NCBI RefSeq assembly: GCF_001421705.1
Contig: NZ_LMKO01000022.1
Span: 248,339 to 312,338, forward strand
Direction of reading: 5' to 3'
DNA from: Xylophilus sp. Leaf220
GTDB lineage: Bacteria; Pseudomonadota; Gammaproteobacteria; Burkholderiales; Burkholderiaceae_C
DNA: 64,000 bases
Within the stretch, counting starts at the first letter, position 1; each line of letters begins with the position of its first letter. Position numbers and translations under genes: made by a program. The notes below the pieces were generated by a model. That model was not told where the DNA came from. It saw only the letters and a program-made list of their open reading frames with translations, and searched no databases. Of this stretch, positions 1 through 8,567 are shown piece after piece.

Positions 1-1
1 C

Positions 2-1465
2 GGCAACGCGGTGCTGGCCATCTACCAGCAGCCCGAGACGCTCGACCCCTACAACACCAACACGACCATCACCACGGCCGTCACCAAGAGCTTCTACGAA
101 GGCCTGTTCCAGTTCGACAAGGACCTGAAGATCAAGAACGTGCTGGCCGAGAGCTACGAGATGTCGAAGGACGGCGTGGTCTACACCTTCAAGCTGCGCC
201 AGGGCGTGAAGTTCCACGACGGCACCGACTTCAACGCCGCCGCCGCCAAGGCCACCCTCGACCGGGTGATGGACCCCGCCAACCGGCTGCTGCGCGCCAA
301 CCAGTTCAACCGGGTGGCCAAGGTCGAGGCGGTCAATCCGCAGACCCTGCGCATCACGCTGAAGGAGCCCTTCGGCCCGTTCATCAACACGCTGGCGCAC
401 GCCTCGGCCGCGATGATCTCGCCCGCCGCCCTGGCCAAGTGGGGCAGCAAGGACATCGCGTTCCACCCGGTCGGCACCGGCCCGTTCGAGTTCGTCGAAT
501 GGAAGCAGACCGAGGCCATCGTGGGCAAGAAGTACGCCGGCTACTGGAAACAGGGCTACCCCAAGGTCGACCAGGTCACCTGGAAGCCGGTGATCGAGAA
601 CAACACCCGCGCCGCCATGCTGCAGACCGGCGAGGCCGATTTCGCCTTCACCCTGCCCTACGAGCAGATCGCCACGCTCAAGAAGAGCGACAAGGTGGAG
701 GTCATTTCCTCGCCGTCCATCATCCAGCGCTTCCTCACGTTCAACCTGCTGCAGAAGCCCTTCGACAACCCGAAGGTGCGCGAAGCCATCGGCTACGCGA
801 TCAACAAGGACGCGTTGGCCAAGGTGGCCTTCAACGGCTATGCGTTCCCCGCCCAGGGCTTCGTGCCGCAGGGCGTGGAATACGCGGTGAAGATGCAGCC
901 GATCCCCTACAACGTGCAGAAAGCCAAGGACCTGCTGAAGGAGGCCGGCTTCCCGAACGGCTTCGAATCGGTCCTGTGGAGCGGCTACAACAACACGACC
1001 AGCCAGAAGGTGATCCAGTTCCTGCAACAGCAGTTGCAGCAGGTCGGCATCAAGGTGTCGGTGGAAGCGCTGGAGCCCGGCAAGCGCGCGGAACTGGTCG
1101 ATTCCTGGGCCGACCCCAAGACCGCCAAGGCGCGCCTCTACTACATCGGTTGGTCTTCTTCCACCGGCGAGGCCGACTGGGCGCTGCGTCCGCTGTTCTC
1201 GACCGAATCCTGGGCACCCAAGCTGGCGAACTACGCGTTCTACAGCAACCCGGTGGTCGACGAGTCCATCGCCAAGGCCCTGCTCACCGCGGACAGCGCC
1301 GAGCGCGCCGCCCTCTACAAGACCGCGCAGGAGCAGCTCGCCAAGGACCTGCCGCGCATCCCGCTGGTGACCGAGGAAGTCCTCTACGCCCACGCCAAGC
1401 GCCTGTCGGGTGTCTTCGTCATGCCCGACGGCAACATCAACAGCGACGAGATCGCGCTGAAGTAA
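2..1465 (+). CDS. Peptide ABC transporter substrate-binding protein (partial, 5' end outside window)
   Basis: Periplasmic solute-binding protein of the SBP_bac_5 (DppA/OppA/GsiB) family, which captures oligopeptides and delivers them to the inner-membrane permeases encoded next. The frame is open from base 2 (G-N-A-V-L-A-I-Y...), so the signal peptide and first residues lie left of the window; the GTG at 11 is probably internal. 487 residues remain, close to the full mature size of the family. Typical features are the early ETLDPY stretch, the FHDGTDF segment and a conserved GTGPFEF motif. The gene ends in TAA and is followed by a strong hairpin before the first permease gene. The ligand is unknown; the two downstream aminopeptidases suggest small or D-residue-containing peptides. 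Confidence 0.93.
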   Translation, partial: GNAVLAIYQQPETLDPYNTNTTITTAVTKSFYEGLFQFDKDLKIKNVLAESYEMSKDGVVYTFKLRQGVKFHDGTDFNAAAAKATLDRVMDPANRLLRANQFNRVAKVEAVNPQTLRITLKEPFGPFINTLAHASAAMISPAALAKWGSKDIAFHPVGTGPFEFVEWKQTEAIVGKKYAGYWKQGYPKVDQVTWKPVIENNTRAAMLQTGEADFAFTLPYEQIATLKKSDKVEVISSPSIIQRFLTFNLLQKPFDNPKVREAIGYAINKDALAKVAFNGYAFPAQGFVPQGVEYAVKMQPIPYNVQKAKDLLKEAGFPNGFESVLWSGYNNTTSQKVIQFLQQQLQQVGIKVSVEALEPGKRAELVDSWADPKTAKARLYYIGWSSSTGEADWALRPLFSTESWAPKLANYAFYSNPVVDESIAKALLTADSAERAALYKTAQEQLAKDLPRIPLVTEEVLYAHAKRLSGVFVMPDGNINSDEIALK

Positions 1466-1471
1466 GCCCCT

Positions 1472-1491
1472 GGCCCCGCGCAGGCGGGGCC
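1472..1491 (+). promoter_or_regulatory. Intercistronic GC hairpin after the binding-protein gene
   Basis: A perfect 8-bp stem (GGCCCCGC / GCGGGGCC) with a 4-nt loop starts 6 nt after the binding-protein stop codon. No T-tract follows, so it is unlikely to be a full terminator. In ABC-transporter operons such structures often protect the 3' end of the binding-protein mRNA or cause partial attenuation, so more binding protein is made than permease. That role is inferred; the structure is seen. Confidence 0.6.
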
Positions 1492-1535
1492 GCTCTCCGT
1501 TTCCCTACAACGCTGCGCACCGCAGCGCCGCATCC

Positions 1536-2456
1536 ATGCTGAACTACTCCCTCAAACGACTGCTGGGGCTGCTGCCCACCTTGCTGATCGTGGCGGTGCT
1601 GGTGTTCCTGTTCGTCCACATGCTGCCCGGCGACCCCGCGCGCCTAGCAGCCGGACAAGACGCCGACGAAGCCACGGTGCAGCTCGTGCGCCAGGAGCTG
1701 GGCCTCGACCGGCCGCTGCCCGAGCAGTTCGTGCACTTCTTCTCGCGCATGGTGCAGGGGGACTTCGGCACCTCGATCCGGACCCGACGGCCGGTGGCCG
1801 CCGAGATCGGCGAACGCTTCATGCCCACGCTGCTGCTGACCATCAGCAGCATGGCGTGGTCGGTGGTCTTCGGCATGGGGATCGGCATCGTCTCGGCGGT
1901 CTACCGCAACCGCTGGCCCGACCGGCTCGGCATGACGCTGGCGGTCTCGGGCATCTCGTTTCCGGCCTTCGCGCTGGGCATGACGCTGATGCAGCTGTTC
2001 TCGGTGCAGCTGGGCTGGCTGCCCACCGTGGGCGCCGCGACCTGGCAGCACTACATCCTGCCCTCGCTCACCCTGGGCGCGGCGGTGGCGGCGGTGATGG
2101 CGCGCTTCACCCGCGCCTCCTTCGTCGAGGTGGTGCAGGAGGACTTCGTGCGCACCGCGCGCGCCAAGGGCCTGAACGAGCGGGTGGTGGTCCTCAAGCA
2201 CTGCCTGCGCAATGCGCTGATCCCGGTGGTGACCATGATGGGCCTGCAGTTCGGCTTCCTGCTGGGCGGCTCGATCGTGGTCGAGATGGTCTTCAACTGG
2301 CCCGGCCTGGGCCGCCTGCTGGTCGATGCGGTGACCATGCGCGACTACCCGGTGATCCAGACGCTGGTGCTTCTGTTCTCGCTGGAATTCATCCTTATCA
2401 ACCTGGTGGTGGACGTGCTGTACGGCTTCATCAACCCCACGATTCGCTACAAGTGA
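1536..2456 (+). CDS. Peptide ABC transporter permease (DppB type)
   Basis: 306-residue inner-membrane permease of the BPD_transp_1 family, DppB/GsiC subgroup. It has the N-terminal membrane helix typical of this subgroup ([22 protein letters not shown]), followed by the [11 protein letters not shown] and [11 protein letters not shown] signatures. Further helices follow, and the cytoplasmic EAA coupling loop (RTARAKGL...) lies at about residue 207. It pairs with the next permease to form the translocation channel. No ATPase gene is present in the window; it may lie upstream. The next gene begins 26 nt downstream, consistent with one transcript. Confidence 0.93.
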   Translation: MLNYSLKRLLGLLPTLLIVAVLVFLFVHMLPGDPARLAAGQDADEATVQLVRQELGLDRPLPEQFVHFFSRMVQGDFGTSIRTRRPVAAEIGERFMPTLLLTISSMAWSVVFGMGIGIVSAVYRNRWPDRLGMTLAVSGISFPAFALGMTLMQLFSVQLGWLPTVGAATWQHYILPSLTLGAAVAAVMARFTRASFVEVVQEDFVRTARAKGLNERVVVLKHCLRNALIPVVTMMGLQFGFLLGGSIVVEMVFNWPGLGRLLVDAVTMRDYPVIQTLVLLFSLEFILINLVVDVLYGFINPTIRYK

Positions 2457-2482
2457 ACGCCGCCCGTTCCGAGGTACCCGGC

Positions 2483-3424
2483 ATGACCACGCCCTCCATC
2501 CCCACCCCGCCCGACGCGGCGCAGATCGCGGCGGCCTCCGTCGCCGCCACCGCGCAATCGGCCTCGGCCGGCGCGGTCCGCACGCCCTGGCGCGAGTTCT
2601 GGCGCAAGTTCAGGAAGCAGCACGTGGCCGTCGCCGCGCTGGCCTTCGTGCTGCTGCTGGTGGCCGTCGCGGCGCTGGCGCCCTGGCTGGTGCCCTTCGA
2701 CGCCGAGAACTACTTCGACTACGACCGCCTCAACGACGGCCCGTCGGCGATGCACTGGTTCGGCGTCGATCCGCTCGGCCGCGACATCTTCAGCCGCATC
2801 CTGATGGGCGCACGCATCTCGCTGGCCGCGGGCTTCCTGTCGGTGCTGGCGGGCGGCGCGATCGGCACCGTGCTCGGCCTGCTGGCCGGCTACTACGAAG
2901 GCTGGTGGGACCGGATCGTGATGCGCATCTCGGACGTGCTCTTCGCCTTCCCCGGCATCCTGCTGGCGCTCGGCGTGGTGGCGATCCTGGGCAGCAGCAT
3001 GACCAACGTGGTCGTCGCGGTGGCGGTGTTCAGCGTGCCGGCCTTCGCGCGGCTGGTGCGCGGCAACACGCTGGTCTTGAAGCAGATGACCTACATCGAA
3101 TCGGCGCGGAGCATCGGCGCATCGGACTGGACCATCATCGTCCGCCACATCCTGCCGGGCACCATCTCGTCGATCGTGGTGTATTTCACGATGCGCGTCG
3201 GCACCTCGATCATCACCGCGGCCAGCCTGTCCTTCCTGGGCATGGGCGCCCAGCCGCCGACGCCCGAATGGGGCGCGATGCTCAACGAGGCGCGGGCCGA
3301 CATGGTCAACGCGCCGCACGTGGCGCTGTTCCCCAGCCTGGCGATCTTCTTCACCGTACTGGCCTTCAACCTGCTGGGCGACGGCCTGCGCGACGCGCTC
3401 GACCCCAAGATCGACCGCACGTGA
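2483..3424 (+). CDS. Peptide ABC transporter permease (DppC type)
   Basis: 313-residue permease of the DppC/GsiD subgroup and the partner of the preceding DppB-type protein. The ATG at 2483 was chosen; longer readings upstream only run over the previous gene. The N-terminus is Ala-rich and cytoplasmic, followed by a first membrane helix (about residues 52-74). The diagnostic [17 protein letters not shown] motif, a glycine-rich second helix and the EAA loop ([13 protein letters not shown]) follow. The stop codon overlaps the GTG start of the following peptidase (GTGA), implying translational coupling of uptake and peptide hydrolysis. Confidence 0.93.
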   Translation: MTTPSIPTPPDAAQIAAASVAATAQSASAGAVRTPWREFWRKFRKQHVAVAALAFVLLLVAVAALAPWLVPFDAENYFDYDRLNDGPSAMHWFGVDPLGRDIFSRILMGARISLAAGFLSVLAGGAIGTVLGLLAGYYEGWWDRIVMRISDVLFAFPGILLALGVVAILGSSMTNVVVAVAVFSVPAFARLVRGNTLVLKQMTYIESARSIGASDWTIIVRHILPGTISSIVVYFTMRVGTSIITAASLSFLGMGAQPPTPEWGAMLNEARADMVNAPHVALFPSLAIFFTVLAFNLLGDGLRDALDPKIDRT

Positions 3425-4518
3425 CACCGGTACCGCCCCGCGTCGGCACCCTGCCCGCCGGCCCGCGCGACGCGATCACCGACGTGGCGGGCGTCACCGT
3501 CGGCCATTGCACGCTGGCCGACGGCGAGGTGCAGACCGGCGTGACCGTGGTGCGGCCGCACGCCGGCGACGCGTTCCGCGACAAGGTGCCGGCCGCGGCC
3601 GTGGTGCTCAACGGCTTCGGCAAGAGCGTGGGCCTGGTGCAGGTGGAGGAACTAGGCACGCTGGAGACGCCGATCGCGCTGACCAACACCTTCTCGGTCG
3701 GCAGCGTGGCTGCGACGCAGATCCGTGCCTGCATCGCCGACAACCCCGAGACCGGCCGCTCGCTGCCGACGGTGAACCCGCTGGTCTTCGAATGCAACGA
3801 CGGCTACCTGAACGACATCCAGCGGATGGCGGTGGCCGAGGCGCACTACCGGCAGGCGCTGGATGCCTGCGGCGCACAGGTCGAACAGGGCGCGGTGGGT
3901 GCGGGCCGGGGCATGTCGAGCTTCGACCTGAAGGGCGGCATCGGCACCGCATCGCGCGTCGTCTGCCTGCGCGACGGCACCCACCATACCGTCGGCGCGC
4001 TGGTGCTGGCGAACTACGGGCGCCTGCCGCAGCTGGTGCTGTCGGGGCATGCCATCGGCGCCGCACTGGCGGCGCGGATCGCTGCCCCACCTGCCGACAC
4101 CGATGCCCCCGAGCGCGGGTCGATCATCCTGCTGGTCGCCACCGACGCGCCGCTCGACGCCCGCCAGCTGCGGCGCCTGGCGCTGCGCGCTGGTGCCGGC
4201 CTGGCGCGCACCGGCTCGGTCTTCGGCCACGGCAGCGGCGACATCGCGCTGGCCTTTTCCACCGCCTATACCGTGCCGGCCGATCCAGCCCGGCCGATGC
4301 CGGCCGTGGCGATGCTGCACGACGCGCTGCTCGACCCGCTGTTCCAGGCGGTGGCCGACGGCACCGAGCAGGCGATCGTGCACGCCCTGTGGCACGCCCG
4401 CGCGGTGACCGGCCGTGACGGCCACCACCGCCCCGCGCTGGCCGACCTGCTGGCGCAGGGCGCGCCGCTTCTTCCTCCGACACCCAACCCGCCGCACGGC
4501 GGCGCGCACGCAGCATGA
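3421..4518 (+). CDS. P1/S58 family aminopeptidase (DmpA-like, self-processing)
   Basis: 365-residue member of peptidase family S58 (DmpA / beta-peptidyl aminopeptidase type), N-terminal-nucleophile-like enzymes that cleave themselves between Gly and Ser to expose the catalytic serine. The expected precursor site is visible as [14 protein letters not shown], giving Gly233/Ser234. The family's [20 protein letters not shown] stretch lies upstream of it. Starts at GTG 3421, overlapping the permease stop. Family members release N-terminal L-amino acids, D-Ala amides or beta-residues; the exact substrate here cannot be told. No signal peptide is visible, so it should act in the cytoplasm on imported peptides. 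Confidence 0.9.
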   Translation: MTPVPPRVGTLPAGPRDAITDVAGVTVGHCTLADGEVQTGVTVVRPHAGDAFRDKVPAAAVVLNGFGKSVGLVQVEELGTLETPIALTNTFSVGSVAATQIRACIADNPETGRSLPTVNPLVFECNDGYLNDIQRMAVAEAHYRQALDACGAQVEQGAVGAGRGMSSFDLKGGIGTASRVVCLRDGTHHTVGALVLANYGRLPQLVLSGHAIGAALAARIAAPPADTDAPERGSIILLVATDAPLDARQLRRLALRAGAGLARTGSVFGHGSGDIALAFSTAYTVPADPARPMPAVAMLHDALLDPLFQAVADGTEQAIVHALWHARAVTGRDGHHRPALADLLAQGAPLLPPTPNPPHGGAHAA

Positions 4519-5333
4519 AAGTCCTGATCTCCACCGACATCGAAGGCGTCGCAGGCGTCTACCATCCCGAGCAGGTGCGCCCCGGCAACCCGGAGTACGA
4601 ACGCGCCCGCCGGCTGATGACCGACGAGGCCAACGCGGCGATCGCGGGTGCGTTCGACGCGGGTGCCGCCGAGGTGTGGGTCAACGACTCGCACGGCGGC
4701 TTCCGCAACCTGCTGCCCGACCTGCTCGATCCGCGGGCGCAGGCGGTGCAGGGCAAGCCGCGCTACCTCAGCATGGTGTCGGGCGTGGAGCACGGCATGG
4801 ACGCGGTCTGCATGGTCGGCTACCACGCCAAGGCCCAGGCGCCCGGCATCCTCGCGCACACGATCAACAGCTTCGCCTTCGCCGGCATCTGGCTCGACGG
4901 GCAGGAAGTGGGCGAGGCCGGCCTCTACGGCGCGCTGGCCGCGAGCTACGGCGTGCCGGTGGCCATGGCCAGCGGAGACGACGCTTTCATCGCGGAGACG
5001 CAGCCGCAGTTCCCGCAGGCGCATTTCGTGCAGACCAAGCGCGCGACCGGGCAGAACAGCGGCATCTCGCTCTCGCCCGCCGCCGCCTGCTCGGCGATCC
5101 GCGCCGGCGTGGTGGCCGGACTGGCGCAACGGGTGGCGCCGGACCGGCCCGCCCCTGCCCAGCCGGTTGCGGTGCGTCTGCGCACCCAGACGCCGGCGCT
5201 GGCCGACCTGTTCTGCCAGTGGCCGACGCTGGCGCGCACCGGCGGCGTGGAGTTGACGTTCGGCGCGCCGACCATCGAGGCCGCGGTGCGGATGCTCAAC
5301 TGCCTGTCGGCGATGTCGAGCATGCTGCGGTAG
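4515..5333 (+). CDS. M55 family D-aminopeptidase (DppA-like)
   Basis: 272-residue zinc aminopeptidase of family M55. Bacillus DppA removes D-Ala from D-Ala-containing peptides as a decameric ring. Metal-site residues are recognisable: D8 and E10 in STDIEGVAGV, H60 in NDSHGG, H104 in GYHA and E134 in the GQEVGEAG segment. The ATG overlaps the stop of the S58 gene (ATGA), so the two peptidases are translationally coupled. Together with the transporter genes this looks like a pathway to import and degrade peptides with D-residues, for example peptidoglycan fragments (inference). The gene ends shortly before a hairpin and faces hisF. Confidence 0.92.
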   Translation: MKVLISTDIEGVAGVYHPEQVRPGNPEYERARRLMTDEANAAIAGAFDAGAAEVWVNDSHGGFRNLLPDLLDPRAQAVQGKPRYLSMVSGVEHGMDAVCMVGYHAKAQAPGILAHTINSFAFAGIWLDGQEVGEAGLYGALAASYGVPVAMASGDDAFIAETQPQFPQAHFVQTKRATGQNSGISLSPAAACSAIRAGVVAGLAQRVAPDRPAPAQPVAVRLRTQTPALADLFCQWPTLARTGGVELTFGAPTIEAAVRMLNCLSAMSSMLR

Positions 5334-5381
5334 GCGGGCTGCAGGCGGGCCGAACGGGGTTTTCAAGCGTTTCGTCGCCAC

Positions 5382-5402
5382 AGCCGGCGCTGTTCGCCGG
5401 CT
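5382..5402. terminator. Hairpin between convergent M55 peptidase and hisF genes
   Basis: Perfect 8-bp inverted repeat (AGCCGGCG / CGCCGGCT) with a 5-nt loop in the 99-bp convergent gap. A T-rich stretch follows at 5412-5418 inside the adjacent 17-nt repeat. The position suggests a bidirectional terminator; the T-tract is offset by about 10 nt, so it is not a textbook intrinsic terminator. Confidence 0.5.
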
Positions 5403-5406
5403 CCTA

Positions 5407-5423
5407 GCTATTCTTTTTATAGC
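5407..5423. repeat. 17-nt AT-rich near-palindrome, copy 1
   Basis: GCTAT-N7-ATAGC with a T-rich loop, directly after the hairpin at 5382-5402 and 10 nt beyond the hisF stop codon. Same architecture as the elements at 25470, 28729, 44550, 45939 and 61380. Confidence 0.7.
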
Positions 5424-5432
5424 ACGGGCATT

Positions 5433-6233
5433 TCAAAGCCGCACCGGAATCCCACGCTCCGCCATCCGCGCCTTGGCTTCGCCCACCGTGTGTTCGCCGT
5501 AGTGGAAGATGCTGGCGGCCAGCACCGCGTCGGCGCCGCCCTGCTGCACGCCGTCGGCCAGGTGGTCGAGGTTGCCGACGCCGCCCGAGGCGATCACCGG
5601 CACCGAGACGGCGTCGCTCACCGCGCGGGTCAGCGCCAGGTCGAAACCGCTCTTGGTGCCGTCGCGGTCCATGCTGGTCAGCAGGATCTCGCCGGCGCCC
5701 ATGCGGGCCATCCGGGTGGCCCAGGCGACCGCGTCCAGGCCGGTGTTCTTGCGGCCGCCGTGGCTGTAGACGTCCCAGCCCGGGCCGGCGGCGCGGCCGT
5801 CGCCGTCCAGGCGCCGCTCGTCCTCGGCGCTGCGGCGCTTGGCGTCGATCGCCACCACGATGCACTGCGCGCCGTAGCGGGCCGATGCGTCGGCGATCAC
5901 CTGCGGGTTGGCGATGGCGGCCGAGTTGAAGCTGGTCTTGTCGGCCCCGGCGTTGAGCAGGCGGCGCACGTCCTCGACCGTCCGCACGCCGCCGCCGACG
6001 GTCAGCGGAATGAAGACCTGCGACGCGACGGCTTCGATGATCGGCAGGATCAGGTCGCGTTCGTCGCTGGTGGCGGTGATGTCGAGGAAGGTGAGCTCGT
6101 CGGCGCCCTGCAGGTTGTAGCGCGCGGCGATCTCCACCGGATCGCCGGCGTCGCGCAGTTCCAGGAAATTGACGCCCTTGACGACACGGCCGCCGGTCAC
6201 GTCGAGGCAGGGAATGATGCGTTTGGCCAGCAT
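5433..6233 (-). CDS. hisF: Imidazole glycerol phosphate synthase, cyclase subunit HisF
   Basis: 266-residue (beta/alpha)8 barrel that condenses PRFAR with ammonia from HisH to give IGP and AICAR in histidine synthesis. Start [20 protein letters not shown] has the catalytic Asp of the CLD motif. Later family motifs are [23 protein letters not shown], and [16 protein letters not shown] with the second catalytic Asp. It is slightly longer than usual (about 255) because of an extra stretch after IDAKRRS. It stands alone: its usual neighbour hisA is about 17 kb away and hisI/hisE are not next to it. It lies 62 nt behind the mutarotase gene on the same strand and may be co-transcribed with galE. 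Confidence 0.97.
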   Translation of the reverse strand: MLAKRIIPCLDVTGGRVVKGVNFLELRDAGDPVEIAARYNLQGADELTFLDITATSDERDLILPIIEAVASQVFIPLTVGGGVRTVEDVRRLLNAGADKTSFNSAAIANPQVIADASARYGAQCIVVAIDAKRRSAEDERRLDGDGRAAGPGWDVYSHGGRKNTGLDAVAWATRMARMGAGEILLTSMDRDGTKSGFDLALTRAVSDAVSVPVIASGGVGNLDHLADGVQQGGADAVLAASIFHYGEHTVGEAKARMAERGIPVRL

Positions 6234-6295
6234 GGGAGATCCGCGGAAAGAGAAGAAGAAGAAGGTGGGTGTACGGAGCGCCGGGCGCCTGCGGG

Positions 6296-7159
6296 CTAGG
6301 CCAGTTGCAGCCGCTGGAATCCCGACCAGTGCGCTCCGGGCGCGAGCGGCACCGGCGTGTCGACGCAGGCGGCCTCGACGCAGAGCATCCGGCGCCAGCC
6401 GTCGGCCGGCATGTCGGGCAGCGTGGCGCAGAGCGCTTCGCCGGGATTCCAGACGACGGTGTTGGTCCACGACGGGCTGTTGGCGATCTGGATGGTGGCG
6501 TCGCCGGCCTGCAGCCGCAGCGGGCCGGGCGGCGCCGAGAACACGCAGTCGTACTCGCCGCCGAAGCCGACCGGACCCTGCTGCACCGCATGCACGTCGG
6601 CCACCGAATCCCAGCGGGCGCAGCCGTCCAGGCCGTCGAGCCGGGCCTGCGCCACGTCGTCCACCTGCAGGTAGGTGTGCAGCGCGGCGGTGAAGTCCCA
6701 GGCGGTGTCGCCGGTGTTGCGGGCGGTCAGTTCGACCTGCAGGTGGGCGTCGGCCAGTTCCACCGCCAGGCGGGCGGCGAAGCCGTGCGGCCACCAGGCG
6801 CGGGTCTGCGGCGTGTCGTCCAGGGCCAGGACGGCGCGCACGCCATGGTCGTCGGCACCGCTGTGTTCGACCCGCCAGGGCAGGTTGCGGGCGAAACCAT
6901 GCTTGGCGAGCGGTCCGCGCTGGTTGAACTGCGGGAAGCAGACCGGCACGCCGCCGCGGATCGCACCGTGGCCGTCGAGCCGGGCCCGGGGGCTGAGATA
7001 GAGGCGTTCCGCCCCGCCGGCCGGCCTCCAGGACAGCACCTGCGCGCCCTGCAGGGCGACGACGGCGGATGCGCCGCCGGGCAGGGCCAGGTGCAGCGCG
7101 GGAAGTCCATGGAAAGGCGCGTGGCGCACGGCCTGGAATGCGGGAAAAATGGCAGGCAT
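6296..7159 (-). CDS. D-hexose-6-phosphate mutarotase-like protein (aldose 1-epimerase family)
   Basis: 287-residue beta-sandwich protein of the YeaD/glucose-6-phosphate 1-epimerase group. Family features are [25 protein letters not shown] (substrate-site Arg/His segment at about residue 90-115), the mid-protein TARNTG...LHTYLQV, and a C-terminal [17 protein letters not shown] region. Proteins of this group interconvert anomers of hexose 6-phosphates. Start ATG 7159 was chosen because it gives a standard N-terminus; longer readings enter the galE region. It lies between hisF and galE on the same strand, so a role in sugar supply for the adjacent polysaccharide cluster is possible but not shown. 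Confidence 0.85.
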   Translation of the reverse strand: MPAIFPAFQAVRHAPFHGLPALHLALPGGASAVVALQGAQVLSWRPAGGAERLYLSPRARLDGHGAIRGGVPVCFPQFNQRGPLAKHGFARNLPWRVEHSGADDHGVRAVLALDDTPQTRAWWPHGFAARLAVELADAHLQVELTARNTGDTAWDFTAALHTYLQVDDVAQARLDGLDGCARWDSVADVHAVQQGPVGFGGEYDCVFSAPPGPLRLQAGDATIQIANSPSWTNTVVWNPGEALCATLPDMPADGWRRMLCVEAACVDTPVPLAPGAHWSGFQRLQLA

Positions 7160-7242
7160 GCGGCGATTGTAGGAGCCGCACTTTGCGCCGCCTGCGGCCG
7201 TCTCCCCGGCTGCGGGACCGGCCGCGGGGCGGCTACAGGAAG

Positions 7243-8250
7243 CTACAGCGACCGGCCGACGCCGTCCTGCCAGCGCCAGGCATCGGCGCACATCCGCTCC
7301 AGGCCGTGCTGCGCCTTCCAGCCCAGCAGTTGCTCCGCCCGCGCCGGATCCGCCCAGCAGGCGGCGACGTCGCCCGGCCGGCGGGCGACGATGCGGTAGG
7401 GCACCGGCCGGCCGCTGGCCTGCTCGAAACCGCGCACCATCTCCAGCACCGACACCGCGCGGCCGGTGCCCAGGTTCACCGTCAGCAGGCCGGGGTGCTC
7501 GCGCAGGTAGCGCAGCGCGGCCACGTGGCCGTCGGCCAGGTCGCAGACATGGAGGTAGTCGCGCACGCCGGTGCCGTCGGGCGTCGGGTAGTCGTCGCCG
7601 TAGACGCTCAGGCTTTCCCGCATGCCGACGGCCACCTGCGCCACGTAGGGCATCAGGTTGTTGGGAATGTCCTGCGGGTCTTCGCCGATCAGGCCGCTCT
7701 CGTGCGCGCCGACCGGGTTGAAGTAGCGCAGCCGCGCGATCCGCCACTGACCGGGCTCGGCCGCGTCGACGTCGGCCAGCACCTGCTCCATCATCAGCTT
7801 GCTCCAGCCGTAGGGGTTGGTGGCCGAGAGCGGGAAGTCTTCCCGGATCGGCAGCGAGGCCGGGTCGCCGTACACCGTGGCCGACGACGAGAACACCAGG
7901 GTGCGCACACCGGCCTTCTGCATCGCGCGCAGCAGCGTCACCGTGCCGGCCACGTTGTTGTCGTAATAGCGCAACGGCTCGCGCACCGATTCACCGACCG
8001 ACTTGAGCGCGGCGAAATGCACCACCGCCTCGATAGGATGCTCGGCGAACAGGCGGGCCAGCAGGGCCTCGTCGCGCACGTCGCCCTCCACATGCTGCGG
8101 CACCGCGCCGGTGATCTTCTCCACCCGCTCCAGCACCGACGCACGGCTGTTGCAGAAGTTGTCGAGGATCAGGAAGGGGATGTTCGCGGCCGCCAGGGCC
8201 ACGCAGGTGTGTGAGCCGATGAAGCCGGCGCCGCCGGTGACGAGAATCAT
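7243..8250 (-). CDS. galE: UDP-glucose/UDP-N-acetylhexosamine 4-epimerase (GalE family)
   Basis: 335-residue short-chain dehydrogenase fold epimerase. It has the N-terminal NAD-binding GGAGFIGSHT motif (about residues 6-15), the SSSATVYG segment and the catalytic YGWSK (Y-x3-K). It interconverts UDP-Glc/UDP-Gal; some members also act on UDP-GlcNAc/UDP-GalNAc. The residue that aligns with E. coli GalE Tyr299 is Cys298 here (in GDVAACWADP). Human GALE likewise has Cys at this site and accepts N-acetylated sugars. The gene is divergent from pelA across a 317-bp gap, which suggests it supplies UDP-GalNAc for Pel, like PelX of some pseudomonads. The ATG at 8250 is preferred; a longer reading to 8337 adds a non-family N-terminus. 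Confidence 0.93.
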   Translation of the reverse strand: MILVTGGAGFIGSHTCVALAAANIPFLILDNFCNSRASVLERVEKITGAVPQHVEGDVRDEALLARLFAEHPIEAVVHFAALKSVGESVREPLRYYDNNVAGTVTLLRAMQKAGVRTLVFSSSATVYGDPASLPIREDFPLSATNPYGWSKLMMEQVLADVDAAEPGQWRIARLRYFNPVGAHESGLIGEDPQDIPNNLMPYVAQVAVGMRESLSVYGDDYPTPDGTGVRDYLHVCDLADGHVAALRYLREHPGLLTVNLGTGRAVSVLEMVRGFEQASGRPVPYRIVARRPGDVAACWADPARAEQLLGWKAQHGLERMCADAWRWQDGVGRSL

Positions 8251-8331
8251 GTTTTTCCTTGTTGACGAATCCGGACGGCCGCCGCGTGCGTACTGCCGAC
8301 GGTACGCGGCAAGCCGCTGCGATACCCCGGT

Positions 8332-8359
8332 TTGCACATTCGCGAATCGCCTCTATAGT
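8332..8359 (+). promoter_or_regulatory. Candidate sigma-70 promoter for the pel operon
   Basis: TTGCAC (8332-8337) and TATAGT (8354-8359) separated by 16 nt, in the AT-rich part of the galE-pelA gap. Transcription would start near 8366 and leave a leader of about 200 nt before the pelA start codon. Prediction from sequence only. Confidence 0.45.
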
Positions 8360-8419
8360 GCCATCGTGAGATATTTATACGGGTTAAATTAGCCGAATGC
8401 CAGGTCTACCGAACGGAGG

Positions 8420-8465
8420 GGCTTACAAAGTCGCATATGCTCGCGCCGTAAGAAAACGGTAAGCC
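8420..8465 (+). promoter_or_regulatory. Possible structured element in the pelA leader
   Basis: GGCTTAC (8420-8426) pairs perfectly with GTAAGCC (8459-8465). Inside this, CCGT (8446-8449) can pair with ACGG (8456-8459), which shares base 8459 with the outer stem, so the two pairings would compete. This could be a regulatory switch or protein-binding site. It does not match any riboswitch I recognise, and may be chance. Confidence 0.3.
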
Positions 8466-8567
8466 GAGTATCCACATGCATCGCTCCGGAGGTGGTGCAG
8501 GCATGCACAAATGGCGTAGCGTATCGAAGTCTGCCGCCTTATTTCTATCCGCTCATTTCCTTTCGTC

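Larger units (their letters stand above)
8251..8567. other. Divergent regulatory region between galE and pelA
   Basis: This 317-bp gene-free gap is clearly more AT-rich than its surroundings between about 8330 and 8570. It holds a promoter-like pair reading toward pelA, a long untranslated leader with a 7-bp long-range stem, and the upstream region of galE. I see no c-di-GMP riboswitch consensus, no tRNA and no convincing small ORF. Confidence 0.6.

Noticed and set aside
6246-6263. Purine-rich run of GAA repeats after the mutarotase-like gene
   Set aside because: Short simple-sequence tract in a 62-nt gap, on the strand opposite the genes; too small to claim function.
8360-8567. c-di-GMP (GEMM) riboswitch in the pelA leader
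   Set aside because: Neither the conserved core nor the tetraloop-receptor arrangement of GEMM-I or GEMM-II is present; only generic stems were found.
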